Assembly (NCBI GenBank): GCA_022266195.1
Contig: WHVY01000010.1
Coordinates: 260,501-324,500, forward strand
Source of the DNA: Tetranychus cinnabarinus
Lineage: Eukaryota; Arthropoda; Arachnida; Trombidiformes; Tetranychidae
Reading direction: 5' to 3'
Length of the DNA stretch: 64,000 nt
Shown here: one piece after another, positions 22,901 through 35,100 of the stretch
Position numbering within the stretch: the first letter of the stretch is position 1
Layout of the letters: each line of letters begins with the position of its first letter
Position numbers and translations under genes: made by a program
The notes under the pieces: model-generated
What the model was told of the DNA's origin: nothing
The model's input: only the letters and a program-made list of their open reading frames with translations
Database searches by the model: none

Positions 22901-25900
22901 ATTTTTATATGAAGAATCTTTTTTAAATATTCTGTCAGTAAAACAACCAAAAATAAACAAAGTTGGAAAGCACAGTAAGTCACACCATCAATTCACAATT
23001 TAATGCTTTAATTTAATTCCCTTTGAGAAACATTCAATATTGACAATGTATTTTATGATTCATTTTATTTGATTTATTGAGAGATTTAGTATCGTAAATC
23101 CTGTAACATTTATTCCACCTTACAGGTTTAATGTACTCTCTATTTCATTTCAATTTAATCAAATTGCTGTGAAGGCTGATTTTTGTTATAATTTTGTTTT
23201 CTCAGCTTATGAAAATGTGCAACAATCATTAATTGATTAGTGAAACAAATGAAGATTCGCATTTTAAAGTTTAACATGCTAATCATTTGGTGGACACATC
23301 GGCTTTTCCTCACCTTCAAGAACCGTTTATTTGCTCATCACCCTTTTGGACTCGTTAATAATTACAATTTTGGTTCAATTCAAGGTTTGATTGGAAATAT
23401 TCGTTGAACTAATGAGCCTTGTTAAAATCTAGAATCAATTTGATAAAATTAATGACAGTTTTATGTTCATCTGAGTATTTAAGATTATGTTGATTTAAGC
23501 TTTAAGTAATAATTTTCATTTTAAATCATCATTACTCAATTGTATCGGTTAGTTGAGATTGGTAATGTCTTTTAATGAGATTGGTATGTTTTTGTTTTCA
23601 TTGTTTTCATTGCAACATTGAATGATTTTTTGATTTTGTAATTTGATTGCTTGTTTTACAGATTTTTACTCAATAACTGGCTGACATTGGATAACATCGA
23701 TTATTTAATTGAACTTGAGATGACAATTTTTTTTGTGTATCCCTAATTTACCCACAAAAATTGGCTAAACATTGGTGTACTTTTGTGATTTCAATGTTGC
23801 CGTAAATTGATTGAAATACCAATTTGTTATTTAAACCTGTTACACGCAAAACTTGACTGGCAATCGATTAAACCTCTCCGAATTGAATAAGATTAATTAA
23901 AGATCTGTGAAACATGATCATGAATACAATTAATTTTTACATAGACTAAAAAAATATTGCTTTGTAAGAGATAAACAAATCATTATATTATTGGAAACAT
24001 CAGCAGTCTTTGGTACCAATCATCTAGAAAAGGGACTCATTATACGGACAATAAATGCGTTTAAATTGACAATTTACTTGAGCAAGAATGGTTCAACTGA
24101 ATTAATCAGCTCATCAATTATTGATGATGGTCAATAATAAATGATAATTGGTTCATGTCCATAGAAAGATGGCTTTAATTCACCGCAAATTGTTTCCAAT
24201 GTAGCCAAATCTTCACACCATAAAGATCCATATGTAATGAGGAACGAGAAAAGGAATACAAATGAATAGAAAATTAAATTCTCATGTTTAAATTAAATTA
24301 TTTGGAAGCAAATTATCCAATTTAACCGGTTAAGATAAACAAATTATATTTAATTTCTGTGTTTGAGTGATAAAGTGAGTAAAACAAAATTAACACAATC
24401 AGTTAATTAAAAAACATTTATAATAAAGTGTATCAAGTAAGACTCATGTTTGATAGTTGGATAGATGTCTACAGATAGACAATCAAAGGAGTAAATAAAC
24501 AATACACTGAATGGTTAACTAAGCAGCATGAAGAACACTGTGAAACACATTGATTAAAGTAAATAATAATCGGACAATTAATTTATCAACAACAATAAAT
24601 CAACAATTAGGAGACAGTGAAGAAGGTAAAGAGAGAATTGAGAAACAAACAAAATCAAAACAAGTCTAAACATACAGAAGCTAGAGCAACGGCAAATGCT
24701 ATTCACACGACTCAAAGGTAAGCAAACATTGAATATCTAAATTAAATAATTAAAAATGAATTTCTCAGTCAATTTAATAAAATATCATTACCTTAAAAGC
24801 TTGCAAATTGAAAAGTGAAATATCCTCGATTGTTGAAAACAGGGTTAATTAACAACAGTCAATCGGTTAACCTTGTGTTACAATTTGTCTCACATGCATG
24901 AAAATCCTTGGATAATCAAGCTGATCGTCACTTCTCGTTTAACTCTTTGTCTTTAAGCTCATCATCTTAATCGTTTTAATCTTAACCATCAGGGAGAAAA
25001 ATTTGATCGCAATCATTTATCGAGCACATTAATATGATCATCGGGAATAGTAACTTGTATCAAGAATGAAACTGGAACAAGAAAAAGGTTGATATTCAAC
25101 GGTTAATTAATCCTTGCAACCCCTTGATTAAATGAGAAATGGAGTAAATGGAGAATAAAACTGAAAGATTGTATCTCACTTGATAAATACTTTGTTTTTG
25201 GGTAACTTAGACTTTTATATAATCTGAAACATTGAATCTGAAATCATCTAAAAAAGACGACATTGAATAATGAAACATTTGAATGACATGAGGTGTTAGA
25301 AATAAAAATTTGTAAAAATTGAAATATCATCTTCCATTGATTTATCCAGATTGTTTTTCCTGGTTCAACATTTTTTTATATTCTAGGCAAAACTAGAAAC
25401 TGAAGAAAGTTGATTTTTTGAAGTCAAACGATTAAGTCCTAGAAATATCTTTGGTTCTTCAGTCTGACCATGTACACAGAATATGATTAGCTTTGAAATT
25501 CAAAATGATCTGGCCCACCGTTGCGATTAATCTTGATTGAGTCAAAATGGACATCAAAGCCCCAAAATGCCTATCAATGGATCAGAAAGGGCAACTCTTA
25601 ACCATCAAATGTTACAAGTTGCCAGTTGCATACCATGTAAGATCAGAGACCTAAAGAAGAAGGTGAATGAATGAATATGAGTAGCTCTTGAAAAACATTT
25701 GATGATTTGTTGTCATCGATATAATAATCGAATCTATTATAACACTTTTAGGATGACTGAATCATTTGTTACATACCAATACAGTGGCAAACCGTCTGAA
25801 CACACCACAGAGCGTACATGATTATGAACATGGTATGCTTTTTCCTGGAGCTACCGAAATGAGAAAATCATTTATCTCATCCACTCAGAGTGCTTGAATA

Positions 25901-26737
25901 TTGGCTCATATTACCTAACAATAAATGAGATTGGAAAGATAAATTCAGATTAATCGGAGTTCGTTGACTTAAAAAGCACAAAAAAGTGATGGAAGCAAAA
26001 TGATATGAGCATGAAAAAACTAACCACTAGCTTTAACCTTCATTATTAATTGACGGTTGATTCATACAATTTAAATTGTCCTCAAATTTGTTTCACCTTT
26101 TCCAATTTCAATTACTCAAATCAAACTTGAGTTATCCAAAAAAAGAGTAAATAATTACAATTGAAGGTTGATGAGCAGTAAACTCAATAATCCAATCCAA
26201 AAGATTACATCTGGCATGGCAAGACTAACCAATCTATGGCCATAATAAGACTAAATTAAAGGCCATTTGATTATATGTAAAGTTGACGCAGGTAGAAGTA
26301 TAGCTTTTAATAAACACTTTAATAAAATTTATAATTGTCAATCAATCACGAAAAACTCAATCAAAATATCAACCAAAATTCAAATGCTTTTTAGTTTAAA
26401 GTTTTCTGGGAAATCAGGTCGAAAAGGTTTAATGTAGATCCAAGAGATGGCAGTAGATAATCGAAACCCAATAAATTGATGGTTTTTTTGGTTTATTATC
26501 TCGTTTTATGTAAGATTATGAGTATAATTTGATCATCCTAATGGTTATATCAATCGGAGAAGAGGGAGAAAGACGGAGAGACTAGGTAAACATTTGAAAG
26601 TAAAATGATTATCGTATTAGCAAAACAAAATAGATTGACTCATCAATATTAGCCTCTTCCTCTCATTTTGTATTCAATTTATCCTTTTCCTATTCATAAT
26701 TGTCTTTAACCTTTCCATTAAAATGAACAATCAATTA
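19921..26737. other. intergenic, no gene seen
   Basis: AT-rich. A pyrimidine-AG stretch followed by 23 open codons near 20189-20260 resembles a terminal exon but has no partner. A possible splice donor lies at 24718. Neither is enough for a gene model. Confidence 0.5.
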
Positions 26738-26999
26738 CCGTGTTTCCGCACATTCTAGCACCGGGCTTAATAATGAAAATTTTCACTTCTTAAGTCATGT
26801 TGACACTCATAATTTAGCTCTGTGTCTTAAAAATGATTAAAAAAAGCAAGAATCGATAACGAAAAGATATGTATCCAATGTAATAAAAACCAGTTTTAAG
26901 TTCATTTTTAAGCCACAGTGCTAAATTATGAGTGTCAACAGAGCTTAAAAGTGAACTCACTCATTAACAAGCTCGGTGCTAGAATGTGCGGAAACACGG
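26738..26999. mobile_element. foldback MITE, Tc1/mariner-like, with TA target duplication
   Basis: Terminal inverted repeats of 26 perfect bases (CCGTGTTTCCGCACATTC and on) face each other at 26738 and 26999, directly flanked by TA at 26736-26737 and 27000-27001. Beyond the termini the two halves stay complementary, with scattered mismatches, to about 26837 and 26901, so nearly the whole 262-bp element can fold into a hairpin of about 100 bp with a loop of about 63 nt. There is no coding capacity. The TA duplication suggests mobilisation by a Tc1/mariner transposase. It lies about 650 bp upstream of the zinc transporter start codon. Confidence 0.88.
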
Positions 27000-27646
27000 T
27001 ACCTTTGATCAATTCGGCGATGAAAACATCAACAACAAACCTAAATTAACTTAACCTAATCAAAGGAACGACGCAAGGAAAAAATGAAAAGATAAAAAGA
27101 TAGATGGCGATGTTAACAATCACCATCCAATTGTTTACAATCGATGCTAAGAAAAAAGTGTGAGAGTTTCATGTATAACTAATTCAGATTGTTGATTATC
27201 CGTACTTTTGCAGCACAAATATCTATACTTTACGCGTTACTACTCTGAAACATTGAAGATTATTAAAATAGTGAACCCCTCCTTTGCTTGCAAACGATAA
27301 CAACAAAATGTATTTTGACGCATAAATTCTGAGACTTGCCTTAAGAGGCAAACCATGCTCACGGTGCTGATCAACTGTATATCAATCAGATTTGCAGTTA
27401 ATCAATTAGATGAATTTTAACTTTCATCAAGCTCAGTAGTAGCTTTGTACAAAAGTTTATTTAATTTCGTGATCAGTTTTATCGATAAACCTGATAACAC
27501 CATTGACAACTTTGTTTTCTTTTTCATCATTTTCTTTTCATATCAGCTGTGAGTTTTTCTACAGCTGAGTGTCCATTGCGAGCATCTTCTTGTCTGCCTC
27601 TTTCACTGTTTCTCATCTTACCTGTTACTGGTATCATCACACCAAC
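27000..27646. other. 5' region of the zinc transporter gene
   Basis: Presumed promoter and 5' UTR. It contains one perfect TATCGATA palindrome (27480-27487), 160 bp before the start codon. Transcription start not determined. Confidence 0.4.
27480..27487. promoter_or_regulatory. DRE-like TATCGATA motif
   Basis: Perfect match to the DNA replication-related element bound by DREF in Drosophila, at a promoter-proximal position. A single 8-bp match in AT-rich DNA is weak evidence by itself. Confidence 0.35.
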
Positions 27647-29959
27647 ATGTCCTCATTAATTCATCTTTGGTTTTATGGTTCCGCAGCTGTGATATTCATT
27701 AGCACTGTTGGCCTAGGTGCAATTCTTATGGTTCCGAGAATAAAAAATCACCATCTTGTTATTCAACTTTTAGTTGGCTTAGCAATAGGCACGTTGACAA
27801 GCGATGCTCTTCTACATCTTTTACCTCATGTAAGTTACCTTTTATTGTCTTCTCACTCTTCTCACATCATCAATCAATCGATTATTTCAAATTACTTTTT
27901 GTGTTTTTTATTCAATCATCAAAAAGAATATACCAATCCATTATAGTCTGGTAATTTTTTTATGTTATACAAGGCATGACTAGGGTAAAAATTTGTTGAT
28001 ACATATTCATCTTAATGTTCCTATTTATCATGTTATCACATGTTTAATGATTTGATGCAATAGTATATTCGCTTACATCTTATTGACGACCTTACGAATT
28101 GCATAAACCTCTTGATTCTTAATTAACGATCTCTAATTGATTTTAGTTTGATTTTCTGTTATTTTATAGAAATCAATTAGATATGTTTCTTGAAAATGAC
28201 TTTGAGTAGGCTTGTTTATTTTGATTCAGTGATTGTTTATCTTGTCGATAAACTTGAATGTTATCCGTTTGGTTCTATGAAAATTAAATTTTGTAATTTG
28301 GTTTTTAGGCTTCTTTCATTCAATGTTATTAATTTTTGTTTTCTTCTTTTTTATTTCAGGCTTTTACTGATCACACGCACAACTTCAACAACGATCATCA
28401 CCATCATTCTGATGATCATGCTCATGATCATGCCGACGATGCTGGCGGAATGGCTAAAGTTTCCAATCAAGCCGATGATCATACACGAAGTGTAATCTAC
28501 GGGTTAATGTCATTATTAGGAATCATAGGATTTCTTATTTTTGAACGTGTTTTAACAATAATCAGTGATCTGTGTAGTCAAAATCGGAAAACTTCGAAGG
28601 TAAAATTGATAAGATTACATTGATCTAGGGTTGTTGAAAATCTTGAGAAGTCACATGACATTCGAAGAAACTCTCGAAGCTTGGAATCAAATGATTCAGA
28701 TTGATTGATCATCAATAAAATCTCGAGGTTAAAGTGATTATCATAAATTTTGAATGTTACATCATTTAAATATCGAAAAAATATCATCATTCCAATTTCT
28801 CCAAATTTTGATGATTTAGTCAGCAGACGTTGAATATTTTTCACTTATTTATGAATTTATGAATAGTTATTGTAGTTTTGTACGTCCAAATATACAATTT
28901 CTCCTAGTCTTTGATCAATCAGAATTTGTTTTCGTTTAAAAATTAACACCGATGACAAGCTTTCTTTCTGAAAATTTTTCATCTTCATGCGACCTAAAAT
29001 ATTTCCATCACTAACTGAATCATTTTTGTTTTTCAACTGATATTTAAATTTTCTGCTTTACTTTTACGGTTGTTCAACATGATTCAATTAAATTACAGAA
29101 TACAAGATTGCTCTCAATATGTCAAATAATTCTAATTTTGTTTTTATCTTTTCTATTGTGTCATTTATCATAGATTGCCAACTGTAATAGAGCGGTTGGA
29201 GATAAGCTATCAAATCACAGTATAAATGGTGATCACGGACATACAACCGCTCCTGAACTTGAAAAACTTAATGAAACTATCAAGATGAACGACGAAAAGT
29301 GTAAGGAGGCCGGTGATACAGCTTACATGAATGGTAGTGCATCTAATGATTTACAATTAACCACTGAACAATGTCATCGAGAGACTATTGTTTATCAACA
29401 TCCCGATCCAGATAAAGGATATGTTGTACAATTAACAGATCATCATCACCACCATCAAAAGCAACACCAAAAAGGAGCCAAATCAGTGATAATGATGATT
29501 GTTACCGGCGATGGAATGCATAATTTCTTTGATGGTTTAGCTATCGGAGTTGCATTTGCTGGAGGTGGAGTGGGTGGAGGTTTAAGTACCTCAGTTGCCA
29601 TTCTGTGTCATGAACTTCCCCATGAAGTTGGTGATTTTGCTGTTTTACTAAATGCAGGACTTTCAACTAAAAGAGCAGTGATGTACAATTTTCTCTCTGC
29701 TGTTTTGTGTTTCATCGGTATGACCGTTGGTGTAATAGTGGGAAAAATGGACACTGGCTTGTTAAGTTCAGTCATCGCGGGAATGTTTTTATACATTGCT
29801 CTTGTTAACATGATTCCTCAATTAGACTGTTGTCCAACCGAATCTGGAACTACCCGAGCCTTCAAGTTATCGATTCAATTGATAGGAATCAGCATCGGTG
29901 TAGCAATTATGTGCACTATTTCTATTTATGAGACCAATCTGCAAGAACTTTTCCAATGA
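27647..29959 (+). CDS. LIV-1 subfamily ZIP (SLC39) zinc transporter
   Basis: Three exons (27647-27829, 28360-28599, 29174-29959), all joined in phase 0 with GT-AG introns, give 402 residues. Eight membrane segments fit the ZIP fold. Segment 4 holds the metal-site motif HNFFDGLAIG and segment 5 holds HELPHEVGDF, the LIV-1 hallmark HExPHExGD. A His/Asp-rich loop follows segment 2 (residues about 66-90) and a second His run precedes segment 4. ZIP proteins move zinc and related metals into the cytosol. The start is the ATG 27 codons into an open frame bounded by a TGA. It leaves no signal peptide or N-terminal ectodomain before segment 1, unlike many LIV-1 members, so an upstream exon cannot be excluded. 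A poly(A) signal AATAAA lies at 30287-30292. The exact paralogue is uncertain. Confidence 0.9.
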
Positions 29960-30273
29960 AAGAAAGAAAACCATTTATTTACCAACACAACTAAACCAAT
30001 TTATACAGAGCCTTCAAGAATAATGATATTTAACCATTTCATCCATCATAGAGATGACAAGAGACATCCTTCAACTTAATCTTTTCCTATCTACTTTCAT
30101 CTTCTCATAATCTAACATCACTTTCCCTCCTCATCGTTTTTTTTTGTTTTTTTTCGCTCTTTTTCGTTTCTCTTCAATTCTCTATGAGCAGTCGAATGTT
30201 GCTGTTGAATGCTGTGATATTTAACATCGGACAATGTAATTGATCTTATAATATTTATTCATGATGGAAGATA

Positions 30274-30660
30274 TCAAAAACTACATAATAAATTTTCTAA
30301 AAAAGCTCTTCCTTGGCCGCTTTTCAATCCATAGTAAACCTTCTCGAACGTTTTGCGTGGCACTTTGATTCCATTTTCTCTGGAATAGAAATATGCAAAC
30401 AACACCATTAGATACACATTTTCACTAAATAACAATACAATCAAATGCTTGTTGACATTGTATACTTACTTGTCCTCTTTATTCCATAAAAAATGCAACA
30501 ATTGTGGATATCGTCGCGCAGTTCGCAGTAAACATGTTATTGGTTGGGTACTTATAAGCAACTTGGATAAATGTTTCATTTCAAGTTTATTTTCCTTGGA
30601 ATCACAACAAATTAAAAACATTAACGAGAATAAAATTGTCACTTTAAATAAATTTTTCAT
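30274..30660 (-). CDS. small putative secreted peptide precursor, family unknown
   Basis: Two exons on the - strand (30660-30470 and 30379-30274) separated by a 90-nt intron with a strong GTAAGT donor and a pyrimidine-CAG acceptor give 98 residues. The ATG follows an in-frame TGA two codons upstream. The N-terminus (MKNLFKVTILFSLMFLICC) looks like a signal peptide. The remainder is basic with a dibasic RR at residues 49-50 and cysteines at 43 and 96. A - strand AATAAA (30254-30259) lies 15 nt past the stop. The size, signal sequence and dibasic site would suit a neuropeptide or other small secreted factor, but I recognise no family. Using the next AG as acceptor gives a different open tail, so the C-terminus is less certain. 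It converges with the zinc transporter, and that gene's poly(A) signal falls inside exon 2. Confidence 0.5.
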
Positions 30661-32197
30661 CTTTCAAATTTCCTCTTGAACGTTTGACACTAGAACAATT
30701 TTTGAAAACAACAGACCAGGTGAGAGTGGAATCTTTGACTTCCTACTTAGAAATGGTTAAACTGCGTCCAGTCCTGCAGTTTTTGTACTTTTTTGGACAG
30801 ATTAGAGCTCAGGAAGATTAGAAAATATCCTGAAGGCAATAAAGCTGATTCGTGTTTCCGTTTAGAATTGGGTTGAAGAAAAGAGACATTCCTTTTCAAC
30901 CTTTCACAAATTCAGCAATTTTTTCGACTAGAGGAAGAAATAATCTGAAAAATGACCGTTTCAAGATACATTTTTGAAAAGGTTTAATAATATACAAGAT
31001 GTTCCAACAGGTAGGTCAAAAAAGTAAACGGCTATATCTTTAGAACGGATTTGTTTATTGATCTGAAAATTTGCAAATAGATAGATTTTTACGGGAAATT
31101 AATGGTACATGTGCTCATAATACCCTCCTCCATTTGCAATTACCGCTATCGAACGATTTTTAAAAAACAGCTAACTTTTTGACAAGTGAAAAGTGCCATT
31201 GAAAAGTTATAATCCCATTATAAAGCGTTCGAGCTGGGTAAGCGTTAGCTCGCTTCTGAGTCCCTGTCTTTTAGACACCCAAATTCCTGGGAAAGCTTAT
31301 AAAAATAAAATTAAAATGACCGCGATCTGGCACCTATTTCTCGAGACAAGTTTAACCTACCCGTTTGAACAGATTATCGTAACAGATTTAATCAAAATTG
31401 TCAAAACAGCACTGTCCTCAAAACTTTCCTTAAATGACATGTAAACAAAAGGGCTTTGAGGGGCTATTGATTAATTTACTGACAGTATCTGGTAGATGAC
31501 AGTACAGTCGATTTTAAAAAATTGTATTTCGCGGTTGTTTTACAATGCACAGTGTCGTCAAAAGTAAAACAATGTGATTACAGTGATCTCTCCCACAAGT
31601 TTCTCTATATGGACCAGCCTATGGCTTTTTACAAGCACCGCTTGTCCCTTATAATCATTTACCGAAAATTTCAAGTCTATTGAAAATATAATTCCTGAGA
31701 AAAAAAACTTGTACAAATCACTTGTCTCAAAGTTTCTCCGCATAGGTTAATATATTTTGATGATTTGAGTGAATTGTTTCTTTCATTTGCTTGACTGAAT
31801 TTAACTTAATTGTACTTTCAGTCGAGGTTAAAATGCATTCAATTTTAAAAATGAATCTCCGAAACCACTTAATCAACAAAAGAACTCACAAAAATTTCAA
31901 TAGACAAAGAAAGCTTAAGAACCTCGGAAATCATTTAATTCTGTCAAAGATAAATTCACTTCTAAGTGAACCCTAATATAAAATAATTAGGAGCTTAAAA
32001 GTAATAATAATATTAGTAATTTATATGTTAGATATATTGGAGATATTCATGGATAAAACCCGTTGGGGCCGAGAGTATTATCGAATCATATCTACTCTTA
32101 TTCATTTTTTTCTATACAAAACCAATAAATGCTTTTTTAACAAATATAATATAATCTCTAGGCGCTTTGTTCAACAATAGATGGATGGGAGTGCGAT
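30661..32197. other. intergenic, unexplained sequence
   Basis: Probable promoter of the small peptide gene on the right of it, and 3' end of the CLIP gene. Weak open frames near 31193-31444, 31558-31743 and 31791-31976 show no recognisable family. A short inverted repeat TTGTTTTAC / GTAAAACAA lies at about 31535-31572. Confidence 0.35.
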
Positions 32198-35100
32198 TTA
32201 AAATGATTGGATATCGCTACAGTTCAGAGTCCAATGGCCAAAAACTTCACAATTGGCGCAATAGGATCGTTCTTCGTAACGTTTGTTGTTATGTTTAGAG
32301 TGGTTTGTTGAATTATCTATTGAGTTATTCTTTTGGGTCGGACAATCTTCTGTTTCGTGTTGATCAAACATATCACAAATGTCACAGAAAACCCTAGGTG
32401 GCTTTGGTAAATGACCATTAACTGTTTTCAGGCTATTTACTGAATCATCGAACTCTGAGAGACCCATTTCTTCGAGTGCTGAATTGCGAGCTTTAAGTTC
32501 GTCATTTTTCCGTTGCATGTCAACTATCACAGAATTGAGAAAATCGATTTGACATCGATAACTTTCTTTATCCTCTTCTTTGCTATTACCATTAACAGAC
32601 TTGTTTCTTATGGCTGAGCTCAAATTTTCATTCAATGACGCTTCTAATTGGTTTATTTTGTCCAAAAGATTCTCCTTTTCTCTGTCCATCTTTTTCCGCC
32701 ATTTATCAAAATTGGTCGCGTTTTCTTTCTTCATTTCTTCCAATAAATTATTTCGATCAGCAATTATCTTATCCTTTTCGTCGAGTTTACATTCCAATCG
32801 ACGACATTCATCTTCAAACTCATTGAGAACTTCTTTGTGGCGGAATTGGACAATACGAATTTCCTCCATCAATTTTTTCAAATCATAGTTGAGTCTTTCA
32901 TTTTCTGAAACCACTTCTTTGTTTTCTGATTGAACCATTTCAATTGTTTTCCTCAGTTCTTGGATCAATGCATCACCTTGATTCTTAGACTGATCCAATT
33001 TATTTTCAAGAGTTTTACGATAATCATCAAACTCTTTTCTACTAAGTTCAAGTTGTTCCTTCAATTTACGAATTGTTTCTTCACGTTCTTCAATACCGCT
33101 TTTACCAACATTGGCTTCTCTTTTTATTTTCATCTTTTCATCTTCCAAGGAGCGAACCTTTTCTTTAAGTTCTTTGATTTGAGACACCAAGTTGTCTGAT
33201 TCAATATCATTTTGCGTTTTACGCTTAACTAACGTTTCAAGCTCAGCAGATTTTTCGACATCCTTCTTTTTCATTTCAGTTAATTCTGTGGTAAGTTTAC
33301 GTTTTTCCAGATCTTTGTCGTGAATTTGTTTCTTTAGATCAGAAATGTTTTCTTCCAGTTCAGATATCTCAGATTGCTTTTTCTTCAGATCTTCATTCAT
33401 TTGAATTAAATGATTTTTCTCATCAGTATTGCGTTTTATTTGATCAGCAATTTGCTCTTCAAGGGAACGAATTTCCTCCAAACGAGATTTTGATTGTTCT
33501 TCCATTTCTTTAATAGTCCTTTTGAAATCACCAATTTCAGTAACTTTCTCTTCAATTAATAAAGTCAGCTTTTGATTATCATCTTTCATATTTTTGCAGT
33601 CCATTTCCATACATTCCATTTTAGCTTCTGTTTCTTTTATTTTTATACTCAATTCGTTGATTATTTCATCTTTTTCTTTCAATTCCCGATTCACCTCAGT
33701 TAAGTGTTCACTGTTATCTCCACTTGATTTGAGTAATTCATCAATACGTCTTTCCAGTGAAGTGATGATTTCAGTCTTACGATGGAGTTCTTCAGTTAAT
33801 TGCGTTTCTTTATTTATCAAAGTCACTTCCTTGGCTTCCTTATCCTGGATCATTTTTTTCATCTTCACCATTTCAGAATCCACCTCTTTACGGGCTTCTT
33901 CTTCACGTTCAAGCTTATCTCTTAAAGAGTTGAGATCACCTTCTAATTTCCTTCTTTCATCTTCACTTTTGTGTAACTTATCCATTAATATATTCAATTG
34001 ACCGCTATCGTCTCCTGTTCGTTTAAGAATCTCATCCATATTGTCTTGAAGTTTCTTGGATTCCACGTTCATTCGGTTCAAATCTTCTTTCATTTTATCC
34101 ATTTCATCTTGGTTTTTCTTCAATTTCAAATTGAGTTCATCGATAGTTTCAAGATAACGAGTCTGTCTTTGTTCACCTAAAGATACAATTGATTCAAGCT
34201 CCTTGATTCTTTGTTGTAAATTTTGCATCTCTTGTATCTTATTTTCAAGGGTTCGCTCAGCCTGGAATATTTTATCGTCCTTTTTGATAATTTCTTCCTG
34301 CAATTGGAATAGTTCGACCTCGTTGTCATCTTCCCTATGGACAGACTTCTGGTTGTCAATCAATTTCGCCATTTCATCTCTCATTTCCATTTTGATAACC
34401 ATTTCCTCCTCGAGTCGGAATGATAACATTTCACTTTTCTTTTTTTCCTCCTCGATAGTGATGAGTAATTGTTTATTGAGGGCGTTCGTTTCTTCAAGTG
34501 AACGCCTCATTTCTTGAATTTCATTCTCCTTCTCTTGTAACCCTTTTTTCCTTTCATTCACAACAAGTTCCAATTCTTCTTCCAATGATTTGATTCGCGT
34601 CGTCAAACTTGCCAATTCAGCTGATTCCATATCTTTCTCTTTCAATAAATGACTTATCTGATCTTCCTTTTCTTTTAATGTTTTAGCTATGGCAGATGAA
34701 GAAGCAGAAAGACTACTTCCCTCTCTCTTTAAGGGTGTCGAGCCACTCTTTTTTGTAGAACTAAAGCTGCTAGTCATCCCAAAACCTAATCGGGTTGATC
34801 GATGGGAAGTAGTACTGTTAATAGATGCAAGAGATTCTCGACTGTCACCCATTCCGCTGCGTTTAGAGGTAGTTAAATTACTTGGCCGTCTAACCATACT
34901 AATGTTAGTTCTTGCTTGATTAGCTGCATTGCCACTAACCATATCTCTAACAACTTTATTGAGAGGAGCGAATAAACCGTGGTCTGGTGGACATTGAAAA
35001 TATCTTTTCCCAGCAACAGAGCCATCATTTTTACCAGACGCATCTGATAGTTCAATGCCAGCCCAATTACCAGCAGCGAAATCAGTTGATCCTAAATACC

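Noticed and set aside
31217..31300. Possible fourth, degraded mir-993-like hairpin (GCTTCTGAGTCCCTGTCTTTT)
   Set aside because: A few words resemble the cluster, but the seed TACCCTGT is absent and the arms do not pair in the same way. Chance similarity is likelier.
31791..31976. Basic + strand frame after a CTTTCAG acceptor-like site
   Set aside because: No partner exon and no recognisable protein; AT-rich composition gives such frames by chance.
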